Origin: Streptomyces cinerochromogenes
GTDB lineage: Bacteria > Actinomycetota > Actinomycetes > Streptomycetales > Streptomycetaceae
Assembly (NCBI RefSeq): GCF_014648635.1
Contig: NZ_BMRM01000009.1
Span: forward strand, 290,080 to 354,079
Length of the DNA stretch: 64,000 nt
Direction of reading: 5' to 3'
Position 1 is the stretch's first letter, and every line of letters begins with the position of its first letter. The notes beneath the pieces were generated by a model. It was given only the letters and a program-made list of their open reading frames with translations. It ran no database searches and was not told the DNA's origin. The translations under genes and the position numbers were made by a program. Shown here one piece after another: positions 46,528-55,483 of this stretch.

Positions 46528-48195
46528 ATGACTGAGTATGGCCGGGGCCCAGGCTCCGAACCGTGGCATCCGGAGGACCCGTTGTACGGGGACGGCGGAT
46601 GGGGAGGACAGCAGACCCAGGCGGGCCGGCAGTCCGCCTACGACGGCCATCCGCAGCAGCACCATCCCCAGACGCCGCAGTACGGCGACTGGAACCAGGA
46701 ACAGCAGCCCGGGTACGACGGGCAGCAGCAGCCGTACCACGACGGGTCCGGCCGGCACCAGGTCGACCAGCGGTTCGCCGGTCACACCCAGCAGCAATTC
46801 CACCAGGGCGGCTGGGACGCGACCGGCACCCACGGCCATATGCCGTACGCCGCCGACCCCGGCGACCCGTACGGCCAGCAGCCCGTGGCCTACGGCGGCG
46901 AGCAGCCCGACTTCTACGGCACCGAGGACGCCTACCCGCCGCCGGAACCGCCCGGCCGCAGGCGCCCCGAGCCGGAGCCCGAGCCCGAGCCGGAACCGGC
47001 GGCCGAGGAGGAGCACGCCTTCTTCGCGGGCGGCGGCGAGGACGACGAGGAGCACCCGCTCCAGAGCCGGCGGGAGCGGCGCGGCAAGGGCGGCAAGAAG
47101 CCCGCCAAGAGCAAGAAGCGCCGCACCGGCTGCGCCTGCATGGTGGTCGTCCTGGTCTTCGGCGGCGGCCTCGGCGGCGTCGGCTACTTCGGGTACCAGT
47201 TCTACCAAAATCGTTTCGGCACGGCTCCGGACTACGCGGGCGACGGCACCGGCCAGACGGTGACCGTCGAGATCCCGAAGGGGGCGGGCGGCTGGGAGAT
47301 CGGCCGCCGGCTGAAAGAGGCGGGCGTCGTCAAGAGCGCCGAGGCGTTCGTCCACGCCCAGACCAACACACCGGGCGCCGACGGCATCCAGGCCGGTGCC
47401 TACCTCCTGAAGAAGGAGATGTCCGCGGCCAGCGCCGTCCGGCTGATGCTGGACCCGCGCAGCCAGAACAACGTGGTCGTCACCCCGGGCGAGCGCAACT
47501 CGGGGGTCTACGCGGACATCGACAAGAAACTGGAACTGTCCGCGGGCACGACCAAAAAGGTCGCCGACAAGCAGTACAAGAGCCTCGGCCTGCCCGCCTG
47601 GTCGCAGAACAGCGGCGAGGTCAAGGACCGGCTGGAGGGCTTCCTCTTCCCGGGCACCTATCCGGCCGCCAAGGGCATGAAGCCCGAGGCCGTCCTGAAG
47701 CAGATGGTCACCCAGGCCAAGCAGAAGTACGCCGCCTACGGTCTGACCGAGAAGGCCAAGGCGCTCGGCCTGGAGAACGCCTTCCAGCTCGTCACCGTCG
47801 CCAGCCTGGTCCAGGCCGAGGGCAAGACCCACGACGACTTCCGCAAGATGGCGGAGGTGGTCTACAACCGTCTGAAGCCCACCAACACCGAGACCAACCG
47901 GCTGCTGCAGTTCGACTCGACGTACAACTACCTCAAGGGCACGAGCAACATCCACATCTCCGAGAAGGAGATCAACAGCAACACGAGCCCGTACAACACG
48001 TACCGGCACCCGGGGCTACCGCCCGGCCCGATCGGCAACCCCGGCGAGGACGCGCTGAAGGCGACCCTGAACCCGACGCACGACGGCTGGATCTACTTCG
48101 TGGCGACCGACGGCACGAACAACACCGAGTTCGCCAAGACCTACGCAGAATTCCTAGAGCTCAAGGACAAGTTCAATGCCAACGCGGGCAACTGA
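46528..48195 (+). CDS. mltG: Endolytic murein transglycosylase MltG
   Basis: A 555-residue membrane protein. A Gln/Gly/Tyr/Pro-rich cytosolic region of about 200 residues with an acidic stretch comes first, then a basic patch and one membrane helix (about 201-226), then the extracytoplasmic YceG domain with 'VASLVQAEG', which contains the conserved catalytic Glu, and 'RLLQFDSTYNY'. It cuts growing glycan strands and sets their length. The disordered N-terminus is much longer than in E. coli MltG. Its 3' end overlaps aroE by 20 bp. Confidence 0.93.
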   Translation: MTEYGRGPGSEPWHPEDPLYGDGGWGGQQTQAGRQSAYDGHPQQHHPQTPQYGDWNQEQQPGYDGQQQPYHDGSGRHQVDQRFAGHTQQQFHQGGWDATGTHGHMPYAADPGDPYGQQPVAYGGEQPDFYGTEDAYPPPEPPGRRRPEPEPEPEPEPAAEEEHAFFAGGGEDDEEHPLQSRRERRGKGGKKPAKSKKRRTGCACMVVVLVFGGGLGGVGYFGYQFYQNRFGTAPDYAGDGTGQTVTVEIPKGAGGWEIGRRLKEAGVVKSAEAFVHAQTNTPGADGIQAGAYLLKKEMSAASAVRLMLDPRSQNNVVVTPGERNSGVYADIDKKLELSAGTTKKVADKQYKSLGLPAWSQNSGEVKDRLEGFLFPGTYPAAKGMKPEAVLKQMVTQAKQKYAAYGLTEKAKALGLENAFQLVTVASLVQAEGKTHDDFRKMAEVVYNRLKPTNTETNRLLQFDSTYNYLKGTSNIHISEKEINSNTSPYNTYRHPGLPPGPIGNPGEDALKATLNPTHDGWIYFVATDGTNNTEFAKTYAEFLELKDKFNANAGN

Positions 48196-49015
48196 CGGCC
48201 GCCGCGCCGCCGTGCTCGGATCGCCGATCGCCCACTCCCTCTCCCCGGTGCTGCACCGCGCCGCGTACGAGGCGGCCGGCCTCACCGGCTGGTCGTACGA
48301 CAGCTTCGACGTCGACGAGGCCGCCCTGCCCGGCTTCCTGGACGGGCTCGGGCCCGAGTGGGCCGGGCTGTCGCTGACCATGCCGCTGAAACGGGCGGTG
48401 ATCCCGCTGCTGGACGAGGTCAGCGACACGGCCGCCTCGGTCGACGCGGTCAACACGCTCGTCTTCACCGAGGACGGCCGCCGGCTCGGCGACAACACCG
48501 ACATCCCGGGCATGCTCGCCGCCCTGCGCGAGCACGGCATCGAAGAGGTCGGATCCGCCGCCGTCCTCGGCGCCGGCGCCACCGCCTCCTCCGCGCTCGC
48601 CGCGCTGGCCCGGATCTGCACCGGGGAGGTCGTCGCCTACGTCCGCAGCGAGGCCCGCGCCGCCGAGATGCGGCAGTGGGGCGAACGGCTCGACGTGGAG
48701 GTCCGCACGGCGGACTGGGCGGACGCGGCCGAGGCGCTGCGCGCACCGCTGGTGATCGCCACCACGCCCGCCGGCACGACCGACGCCCTCGCCACCGCCG
48801 TACCCGAACGCCCCGCCACCCTCTTCGACGTGCTCTACGACCCGTGGCCCACCGAGCTGGCGGCCCGCTGGTCGATGTTCGGCGGTGCCGTGGTCAGCGG
48901 CCTCGACCTGCTGGTCCACCAGGCCGTGCTCCAGTTCGAGCAGATGACCGGGCACATCCCCGGCCCGGTGGAGGCCATGCGGCACGCCGGGGAGAAGGCG
49001 CTCGCGGCCCGCTGA
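48176..49015 (+). CDS. aroE: Shikimate dehydrogenase
   Basis: A 279-residue enzyme that reduces 3-dehydroshikimate with NADPH. Substrate site 'GSPIAHSLSPVLH' and 'SLTMPLK' (catalytic Lys), 'NTD..G' and the nucleotide-binding 'VLGAGATASSALAAL' are present. The ATG at 48176 lies inside mltG (20-bp overlap); a GTG about twelve codons on would shorten the N-terminus to just before the conserved core, so the start is not settled. It opens an aro cluster. Confidence 0.93.
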   Translation: MPTRATDGRRAAVLGSPIAHSLSPVLHRAAYEAAGLTGWSYDSFDVDEAALPGFLDGLGPEWAGLSLTMPLKRAVIPLLDEVSDTAASVDAVNTLVFTEDGRRLGDNTDIPGMLAALREHGIEEVGSAAVLGAGATASSALAALARICTGEVVAYVRSEARAAEMRQWGERLDVEVRTADWADAAEALRAPLVIATTPAGTTDALATAVPERPATLFDVLYDPWPTELAARWSMFGGAVVSGLDLLVHQAVLQFEQMTGHIPGPVEAMRHAGEKALAAR

Positions 49016-49179
49016 CGCCCCCCGCCGCGTCCGCTTGCTGGACCGGCGGCCTGTTTCCGCCCCCGGACGTGGGAGGATCGGAGGTGGCGCACCGGGGTCG
49101 CGCACCCGGTGGCGCCGTCGCCGTGCGCGAGGACGCGCGCACGCAGGGCAGTACCGGGCGCGAACACTGAGGAGCACCG

Positions 49180-50364
49180 TTGAGCAGGCTGCGTTGGCTG
49201 ACCGCGGGGGAGTCCCACGGTCCCGCACTTGTCGCGACGCTGGAGGGTCTTCCCGCCGGCGTGCCGATCACCACGGAGATGGTGGCGGACCACCTGGCGC
49301 GGCGGCGGCTCGGCTATGGCCGCGGTGCGCGGATGAAGTTCGAGCGCGACGAGGTCACCTTCCTGGGCGGAGTGCGCCACGGCCTGACCCTGGGCTCCCC
49401 CGTGGCGGTCATGGTCGGCAACACCGAGTGGCCGAAGTGGGAGCAGGTCATGGCGGCCGACCCGGTCGACCCGGACGTGCTGGCCGGTCTCGCCCGCAAC
49501 GCCCCGCTGACCCGGCCCCGCCCCGGCCACGCGGACCTGGCGGGCATGCAGAAGTACGGCTTCGACGAGGCCCGCCCGATCCTGGAGCGCGCCTCGGCCC
49601 GCGAGACCGCCGCGCGCGTCGCCCTGGGTGCCGTGGCCCGCTCCTACCTGAAGGAGACGGCCGGCATCGAGATCGTCTCCCACGTGGTCGAGCTGTGCTC
49701 CGTGAAGGCCCCGCAGGGCGTCTACCCCACCCCGGCCGACGTGGAGAAGCTCGACGCCGACCCGCTGCGCTGCCTCGACGCGGACGCCTCGAAGGCGATG
49801 GTCGCCGAGATCGACCAGGCCCACAAGGACGGCGACACCCTGGGCGGTGTGGTCGAGGTGCTGGCCTACGGCGTCCCGGTCGGCCTCGGCTCGCACGTGC
49901 ACTGGGACCGCAAGCTGGACGCGCGCCTGGCCGCCGCCCTGATGGGCATCCAGGCCATCAAGGGCGTCGAGATCGGCGACGGCTTCGAGCTGGCCCGCGT
50001 GCCCGGCTCGAAGGCGCACGACGAGATCGTCAACACCCCTGAGGGCATCCGGCGCGTCTCCGGCCGCTCGGGCGGCACCGAGGGCGGCCTCAGCACCGGT
50101 GAGCTGCTGCGGGTGCGCGCCGCGATGAAGCCGATCGCCACCGTGCCGCGCGCGCTGAAGACGGTCGACGTCACCACCGGCGAGCCCGCCCAGGCCCACC
50201 ACCAGCGCTCCGACGTCTCCGCCGTCCCGGCCGCCGGCATCGTCGCCGAGGCCATGGTGGCGCTCGTGCTGGCGGACGCGGTCGCGGAGAAGTTCGGCGG
50301 CGACTCCGTGCCGGAGACCCGCCGCAACGTGCAGTCGTACCTCGACAGCCTGGCGATCAGGTGA
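49180..50364 (+). CDS. aroC: Chorismate synthase
   Basis: A 394-residue FMN-dependent enzyme converting EPSP to chorismate. Signatures: 'GESHGPALVATLEGLPAG' at the start, 'RPGHADLAG..KYGF', 'RESARET'-like 'ASARETAARVALGAVA', and 'HQRSDVSAVPAAGIVAEAM'. Begins at TTG 49180 with GAGGAG just upstream; the usual second residue Ser follows. Overlaps aroK (GTGA). Confidence 0.97.
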   Translation: MSRLRWLTAGESHGPALVATLEGLPAGVPITTEMVADHLARRRLGYGRGARMKFERDEVTFLGGVRHGLTLGSPVAVMVGNTEWPKWEQVMAADPVDPDVLAGLARNAPLTRPRPGHADLAGMQKYGFDEARPILERASARETAARVALGAVARSYLKETAGIEIVSHVVELCSVKAPQGVYPTPADVEKLDADPLRCLDADASKAMVAEIDQAHKDGDTLGGVVEVLAYGVPVGLGSHVHWDRKLDARLAAALMGIQAIKGVEIGDGFELARVPGSKAHDEIVNTPEGIRRVSGRSGGTEGGLSTGELLRVRAAMKPIATVPRALKTVDVTTGEPAQAHHQRSDVSAVPAAGIVAEAMVALVLADAVAEKFGGDSVPETRRNVQSYLDSLAIR

Positions 50365-50879
50365 GCGGCGTGCCCGCGGTCGTCCTGGTCGGGCCGATGG
50401 GGGTGGGCAAGTCCACCGTCGGGCGGCTGCTCGCCGAGCGCCTGGGCGTGGGCTACCGGGACACCGACGAGGACATCGTCGCGGCCCAGGGCCGCGCCAT
50501 CGCCGAGATCTTCGTCGACGAGGGCGAGGCGGCCTTCCGCGCCATCGAGAAGGCCGCCGTACGGGCCGCGCTCACCGAGCACCAGGGCGTCGTCGCGCTC
50601 GGCGGCGGGGCGGTCATGGACGCGGACACGCGTGCGCTGCTCGCCGGGCACCAGGTGGTCTACCTGTCGATGGACGTCGAGGAGGCCGTCAAGCGGACCG
50701 GTCTGAACGTGGCCCGCCCGCTGCTGGCGGTCAACCCGCGCAAGCAGTGGCGGGAGCTGATGGAGGCGCGCCGGCACCTGTACGAGGAGGTCGCCACCGC
50801 GGTGGTGGCGACGGACGGCCGTACGCCCGAAGAGGTCACCCAAGCAGCCCTGGACGCACTGGAGTTGAAGCAGGTATGA
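50361..50879 (+). CDS. aroK: Shikimate kinase
   Basis: A 172-residue P-loop kinase phosphorylating shikimate: 'GPMGVGKSTVGRLLA' (Walker A), 'DTDEDI' (shikimate and Mg), 'GGGAVMD' and 'NPRKQWRELMEAR'. GTG start; four-base overlap at each end with aroC and aroB. Confidence 0.97.
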   Translation: MSGVPAVVLVGPMGVGKSTVGRLLAERLGVGYRDTDEDIVAAQGRAIAEIFVDEGEAAFRAIEKAAVRAALTEHQGVVALGGGAVMDADTRALLAGHQVVYLSMDVEEAVKRTGLNVARPLLAVNPRKQWRELMEARRHLYEEVATAVVATDGRTPEEVTQAALDALELKQV

Positions 50880-51967
50880 GCGAGGCAGTCACCCGGATCC
50901 CGGTCGCCGGCACCGCGGGCACCGACCCGTACGAGGTGCTGGTGGGCCGGCAGCTGCTGGGCGAGCTGGCCGGACTGATCGGGGACCAGGCCAAGCGGGT
51001 CGCCGTGATCCACCCGGAGGCGCTGGCCGAGACCGGCGAGGCGCTGCGCGCCGATCTGGCCGGGCAGGGGTACGAGGCCGTCGCCATCCAGGTGCCCAAC
51101 GCCGAGGAGGCCAAGACCGCCGAGGTCGCCGCCTACTGCTGGAAGGCGCTGGGCCAGTGCGGTTTCACCCGCACCGACGCCATCGTCGGCGTCGGCGGCG
51201 GCTCCACCACCGACCTGGCCGGGTTCGTCGCCGCGACCTGGCTGCGCGGGGTGCGCTGGATCGCCGTACCGACCACCGTGCTCGCCATGGTGGACGCGGC
51301 GGTCGGCGGCAAGACCGGCATCAACACCGCCGAGGGCAAGAACCTGGTCGGCTCCTTCCACCCGCCGGCCGGTGTGCTGTGCGACCTGGCGGCGCTGGAC
51401 TCCCTCCAGGTGCACGACTACGTCTCCGGCCTGGCCGAGGTCATCAAGGCGGGGTTCATCGCCGACCCGGAGATCCTGCGCCTGATCGAGGCCGACCCGC
51501 AGGGCGCCCGTACCCCGGCGGGCCCGCACACGGCCGAGCTGATCGAGCGGTCGATCCGGGTCAAGGCGGAGGTCGTCTCCTCGGACCTGAAGGAGTCCGG
51601 TCTGCGGGAGATCCTCAACTACGGCCACACGCTCGGCCACGCCATCGAGAAGAACGAGCGGTACAAGTGGCGGCACGGCGCGGCGGTCGCGGTCGGCATG
51701 CACTTCGCCGCCGAACTGGGCCGGCTGGCGGGCCGTCTGGACGACGCCACGGCGGACCGTCACCGCGCCATCCTCGAATCCGTCGGCCTGCCGCTGCACT
51801 ACCGCTACGACCAGTGGCCCAAGCTGCTGGAGACGATGAAGGTCGACAAGAAGTCCCGCGGCGACCGCCTGCGCTTCATCGTCCTGGACGGCCTGGCCAG
51901 GCCGACCGTCCTGGAGAGCCCGGACCCGGCCGTCCTCCTCGCCGCCTACGGCGAGGTCGGCCGGTAA
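50876..51967 (+). CDS. aroB: 3-dehydroquinate synthase
   Basis: A 363-residue NAD- and metal-dependent enzyme making the first ring of the shikimate pathway. Glycine-rich 'VGVGGGSTTDLAGFVAATWLRG', 'PTTVLAMVDAAVGGKTGINTAEGKNLVGSFH', and metal ligands in 'EVIKAGF' and 'LNYGHTLGHAIE' are seen. Last gene of aroC-aroK-aroB, all coupled by overlaps. Confidence 0.97.
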   Translation: MSEAVTRIPVAGTAGTDPYEVLVGRQLLGELAGLIGDQAKRVAVIHPEALAETGEALRADLAGQGYEAVAIQVPNAEEAKTAEVAAYCWKALGQCGFTRTDAIVGVGGGSTTDLAGFVAATWLRGVRWIAVPTTVLAMVDAAVGGKTGINTAEGKNLVGSFHPPAGVLCDLAALDSLQVHDYVSGLAEVIKAGFIADPEILRLIEADPQGARTPAGPHTAELIERSIRVKAEVVSSDLKESGLREILNYGHTLGHAIEKNERYKWRHGAAVAVGMHFAAELGRLAGRLDDATADRHRAILESVGLPLHYRYDQWPKLLETMKVDKKSRGDRLRFIVLDGLARPTVLESPDPAVLLAAYGEVGR

Positions 51968-52133
51968 GTCCCGGACTGCTTCCCCGCGTCCGATTTCCCC
52001 CGCCCACCGGGCACTTCGCACCGCCCCCGGCCGTTTCACCAAACGACGGCCGGGGACGGTACCGTTCGGTAGGCGGCGGGGCGCCCCCGTCGCCGCCCGC
52101 ACGAATTGCCTGTACGAGACGGAGTGGCAACGG

Positions 52134-53048
52134 ATGCAGCACGCAGTGGGGTCTCCGCTGCCGTCGCCCCACCAGCCGGGGCAGGGGCCGCACGCCGGCT
52201 GGGCGTCGGCCGCACATCACCCGGGTCCGCACCCGGGAGTCTCCCCGGGGCCCGCCCCCGTCCCCCCGCCGCCTCCGGCACCCGGCTTCCCCGCCGCCCC
52301 GTCGGGCCCCGTGCCGCCGGCCCCGCACCAGCCCCCGGGCCCCGTCGGCCCGGTGCCGCCGCCCCCGCCCCCGCAGCACGTCTCCGGCCCCCCGGCCGCC
52401 GATAGCACCGGGCACGTCCCGCTGCCACCCGGCGGTCCGGTCGGCACGCCCGTGGCGCCGCCCACCGCGGCCACGGGACCCGACCCGACGGCCACCACGC
52501 TCGCCGTCCTGCTCATCGGCCCGGCCGGCGCGGGCAAGACCAGCGTCGCCAAGTACTGGGCCGACCACCGACGCGTCCCCACGGCCCACATCAGCCTGGA
52601 CGACGTCCGCGAATGGGTCCGCGCGGGCTTCGCCGACCCCCAGTCCGGCTGGAACGACAACTCCGAGGCCCAGTACCGCCTGGCCCGCCGCACCTGCGGC
52701 TTCGCCGCCCGCAACTTCCTCGCCAACGGCATCTCCTGCATCCTGGACGACGCCGTCTTCCCGGACCGCCCGGTGGTCGGCCTCGGCGGCTGGAAGCGGC
52801 ACGTCGGTCCCGGCCTGCTCCCCGTGGTCCTCCTCCCGGGCCTGGACATCGTCCTGGAGCGCAACGCCGAACGCACCGGCAACCGCCGCCTCACCGACGA
52901 GGAGGTGGCCCGCATCCACGGCCGCATGGCCGGCTGGTACGGCTCGGGCCTGCCGATCATCGACAACTCCCAGCTGGACGTCCCCGGCACCGCCCGGGTC
53001 CTGGACGAGGTCCTGTCGAGAGCGATAGCGAGCCCTCCGAGCTGGTGA
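52134..53048 (+). CDS. Proline-rich N-terminus plus P-loop kinase-like domain
   Basis: A 304-residue protein in two parts. Residues 1-120 are Pro/Gly/His-rich and disordered, with runs of PPPPP. Residues 122-300 form a P-loop domain: Walker A GPAGAGKT (129-136), 'ISLDDVREW', 'ARNFLANGISCILDDAVFPDRP' (a Walker B-like strand) and 'RNAERTGNRR', as in small nucleotide or polynucleotide kinase-like proteins (AAA_33/zeta-toxin-like). No antitoxin gene adjoins, so a toxin role is unsupported. A phosphotransferase of unknown substrate is the cautious reading. Confidence 0.7.
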   Translation: MQHAVGSPLPSPHQPGQGPHAGWASAAHHPGPHPGVSPGPAPVPPPPPAPGFPAAPSGPVPPAPHQPPGPVGPVPPPPPPQHVSGPPAADSTGHVPLPPGGPVGTPVAPPTAATGPDPTATTLAVLLIGPAGAGKTSVAKYWADHRRVPTAHISLDDVREWVRAGFADPQSGWNDNSEAQYRLARRTCGFAARNFLANGISCILDDAVFPDRPVVGLGGWKRHVGPGLLPVVLLPGLDIVLERNAERTGNRRLTDEEVARIHGRMAGWYGSGLPIIDNSQLDVPGTARVLDEVLSRAIASPPSW

Positions 53049-53139
53049 GGAGGGGGCCCGGCGACCCACTGGGCCCCCGCCAACCCCACTCGGCCCCTCT
53101 CAATCGGCACAATCCGGTCAAAACTCCTACGCTCATCTC

Positions 53140-54246
53140 ATGTCAGAGGTGTACGCGAACCGCCGATCCCGGCTGAGGGACCACTTCAACGCGGCCGGCA
53201 CCGCGGCAGCGCTCGTCACCCGCCCGGCCAACGTCCGCTACCTCGCCGCCGCAGCCCCGCAGGGCTGCGTCCTGCTGCTCGGCAGGAGCGAGGACCTCCT
53301 GGTGTGCGCGGGCCCGCCGGACGACCGGCCCTACGAGGGCCGGCCGGACGAGAGCGTGCGCGTGCACGTGCTGCCGCCGAACGGCGGCGACGCCGCCGTC
53401 ACGGCCGCCGGCTTCGCCGCCGCCCAGGGCGCCGACTCGCTGGCGGTCGAGGAGCACCACCTCACCGTGGCCCGCCACCGGGCCCTCGCCTCCGTCGTCC
53501 CGAAACTCCGCCTCACCGACCTCGCCGGCGCCGTGGAACAGCTCCGCGTGGTCAAGGACGAGGAGGAGATCTCCTGCCTCCGCATCGGCGCGGAGATCGC
53601 CGACCAGGCCCTCGGCGAGCTGCTGGAGTCCATCCTGGTCGGCCGCACCGAACGCCACCTGGCCCTGGAGCTGGAGCGGCGGCTGGTCGACCACGGAGCC
53701 GACGGGCCGGCCTTCCCCACCTCCGTGGCCACCGGGCCGCACGCCGGCCGCCGCGGCCACCGCCCCACCGACCGGCGCGTGGAGGAGGGCGACTTCCTCT
53801 CCGTCTGCCTGGGCGCCACCTACCGCGGCTACCGCTGTGAGATCGGCCGGACCTTCGTCATCGGCACCTCGCCCGCCGACTGGCAGATCGAGCTGTACGA
53901 CCTGGTCTTCGCCGCCCAGCGGGCCGGCCGCGAGTTCCTGGCACCCGGCGCCGCCTACCGCGACGTGGACCGCGCGGCACGTCAGGTACTGGACTCCGCG
54001 GGCTATGCGGAGGCCCTGCCACCGCTGACCGGTCACGGTGTCGGACTCGAAATCGACGAGGACCCGCAGTTGGCTCCCTCAGCCATGGGTAAACTGGACG
54101 CTTGCGTGCCGGTCACCGTCGAACCGGGGGTCCACCTCCCGGGCCGGGGCGGTGTCCGGATCGATGACACGCTCGTCGTACGCCCCGAGGCGGACGGCGG
54201 ACCCGAGCTACTCACCATCACGACCAAGGAGCTGCTCGCGCTGTAG
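53140..54246 (+). CDS. M24-fold (aminopeptidase P/creatinase-like) protein with altered metal site
   Basis: A 368-residue protein with an N-terminal creatinase-like domain and C-terminal pita-bread fold. The five M24 metal ligands are normally Asp, Asp, His, Glu, Glu. Here they read Cys223 ('LSVCLGA'), Glu234 ('GYRCEIGRTF'), His299 ('GHGVG'), Glu328 ('VEPGVH') and Asp342 ('GVRIDDT'); only two are standard. Spacing C223-E234 (11) and H299-E328 (29) fits the family. It is thus not an ordinary metallopeptidase, despite standing where streptomycetes have a gene named pepQ. It precedes efp by 44 bp. Confidence 0.8.
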   Translation: MSEVYANRRSRLRDHFNAAGTAAALVTRPANVRYLAAAAPQGCVLLLGRSEDLLVCAGPPDDRPYEGRPDESVRVHVLPPNGGDAAVTAAGFAAAQGADSLAVEEHHLTVARHRALASVVPKLRLTDLAGAVEQLRVVKDEEEISCLRIGAEIADQALGELLESILVGRTERHLALELERRLVDHGADGPAFPTSVATGPHAGRRGHRPTDRRVEEGDFLSVCLGATYRGYRCEIGRTFVIGTSPADWQIELYDLVFAAQRAGREFLAPGAAYRDVDRAARQVLDSAGYAEALPPLTGHGVGLEIDEDPQLAPSAMGKLDACVPVTVEPGVHLPGRGGVRIDDTLVVRPEADGGPELLTITTKELLAL

Positions 54247-54290
54247 CGCGTGACCCGGGGTCGTACGTCAGTCCAGGAGATTCCGCAACC

Positions 54291-54857
54291 GTGGCTTCCA
54301 CGAACGACCTCAAGAACGGCATGGTGCTCAAGCTCGAAGGCGGCCAGCTCTGGTCCGTCGTCGAGTTCCAGCACGTCAAGCCCGGCAAGGGCCCGGCCTT
54401 CGTGCGCACCAAGCTCAAGAACGTGCTCTCCGGGAAGGTCGTCGACAAGACCTTCAACGCCGGCGTCAAGGTCGAGACGGCCACTGTCGACAAGCGCGAC
54501 ATGGAGTTCTCGTACATGGACGGCGACTACTTCGTCTTCATGGACATGGAGACCTACGACCAGCTGATGGTCGACCGCAAGTCCGTCGGCGACGCCGCCA
54601 ACTTCCTCATCGAGGGCTTCAAGGCCACCGTCGCCCAGCACGAGGGCGAGGTCCTCTTCGTCGAGCTGCCGGCCGCCGTCGAGCTGACCGTCGCCGAGAC
54701 CGAGCCGGGCGTCCAGGGCGACCGCTCCACCGGCGGCACCAAGCCCGCCAAGCTGGAGACCGGCCACCAGATCCAGGTCCCGCTCTTCATCACCACCGGT
54801 GAGAAGATCAAGGTCGACACCCGCACCAGCGACTACCTCGGCCGGGTGAACAGCTAA
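54291..54857 (+). CDS. efp: Translation elongation factor P
   Basis: A 188-residue three-domain protein that relieves ribosome stalling at polyproline. The N-terminal KOW-like domain has 'KNGMVLKLEGGQLWSVVEF' and the tip loop 'KPGKGPAFV' with the lysine that is modified or used bare; the final domains have 'LPAAVELTVAETEPGVQGD' and 'VDTRTSDYLGRV'. GTG start. nusB starts 2 bp after its stop. Confidence 0.96.
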   Translation: MASTNDLKNGMVLKLEGGQLWSVVEFQHVKPGKGPAFVRTKLKNVLSGKVVDKTFNAGVKVETATVDKRDMEFSYMDGDYFVFMDMETYDQLMVDRKSVGDAANFLIEGFKATVAQHEGEVLFVELPAAVELTVAETEPGVQGDRSTGGTKPAKLETGHQIQVPLFITTGEKIKVDTRTSDYLGRVNS

Positions 54858-54859
54858 CC

Positions 54860-55294
54860 GTGGCTGCCCGCAACACGGCCCGCAAGCGCGCCTTCCAGAT
54901 CCTCTTCGAAGGCGACCAGCGCGGCGCCGACGTCCTGACGGTCCTCGCGGACTGGATCCGGCTGTCCCGGTCCGACACCCGGCAGCCCCCGGTCAGCGAG
55001 TACACGATGCAGCTGGTCGAGGGCTACGCCGTGCACGCGAAGCGGATCGACGAGCTGATCGCCCAGTACGCGGTGGGCTGGACGCTCGACCGCATGCCGG
55101 TCGTGGACCGCAACATCCTGCGGCTGGGCGCGTACGAGCTGATCTGGGTCGACGAGACCCCGGACGCCGTCGTCCTGGACGAGATGGTGCAGCTGGCGAA
55201 GGAGTTCTCGACCGACGAGTCGCCCTCGTTCGTCAACGGCCTGCTGGGCCGGCTGAAGGAACTCAAGCCGTCCCTGCGCCGGGACGAGGCGTAA
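54860..55294 (+). CDS. nusB: Transcription antitermination factor NusB
   Basis: A 144-residue helical protein that binds boxA RNA with S10 in rRNA antitermination. 'ARKRAFQILFEGD' at the start and 'VDRNILRLGAYEL', 'VVLDEMVQLAKEFSTDESPSFVNGLLGRL' are hallmark segments. GTG start. Ends before a strong hairpin. Confidence 0.96.
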   Translation: MAARNTARKRAFQILFEGDQRGADVLTVLADWIRLSRSDTRQPPVSEYTMQLVEGYAVHAKRIDELIAQYAVGWTLDRMPVVDRNILRLGAYELIWVDETPDAVVLDEMVQLAKEFSTDESPSFVNGLLGRLKELKPSLRRDEA

Positions 55295-55312
55295 CCGCCC
55301 CGTACACCGTCT

Positions 55313-55351
55313 CGGAGGGCCCGCAGCACACCTTGTGCCGCGGGCCCTCCG
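55313..55351 (+). terminator. Terminator after nusB
   Basis: CGGAGGGCCCGC (55313-55324) with GCGGGCCCTCCG (55340-55351), plus an inner GCACA/TGTGC stem with loop CCT. Seventeen pairs with one mismatch. Confidence 0.85.
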
Positions 55352-55411
55352 ACGTCTTCCCGCACGACCGCTCCCGACCGCTCCCGACCGTTCCTCACCG
55401 CGCGCGAAAAG

Positions 55412-55457
55412 GCCGCCGGGGTGGCCCGAACCGTATGGTTCCGGCCACCCCGGCGGC
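55412..55457 (-). terminator. Long hairpin terminator of bldD
   Basis: GCCGCCGGGGTGGCC (55412-55426) pairs with 55443-55457; after one C-C mismatch GAACC pairs with GGTTC around loop GTAT. On the bldD strand it is followed by TTTT, so it is a good intrinsic terminator for bldD. Confidence 0.85.
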
Positions 55458-55483
55458 ACGTTTCTGCTGGGGGTGTGGCGTGC

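Noticed and set aside
52134..53048. Zeta-type toxin of a toxin-antitoxin pair
   Set aside because: The P-loop is similar, but no antitoxin-sized partner gene lies next to it and the proline-rich tail is unlike zeta toxins.
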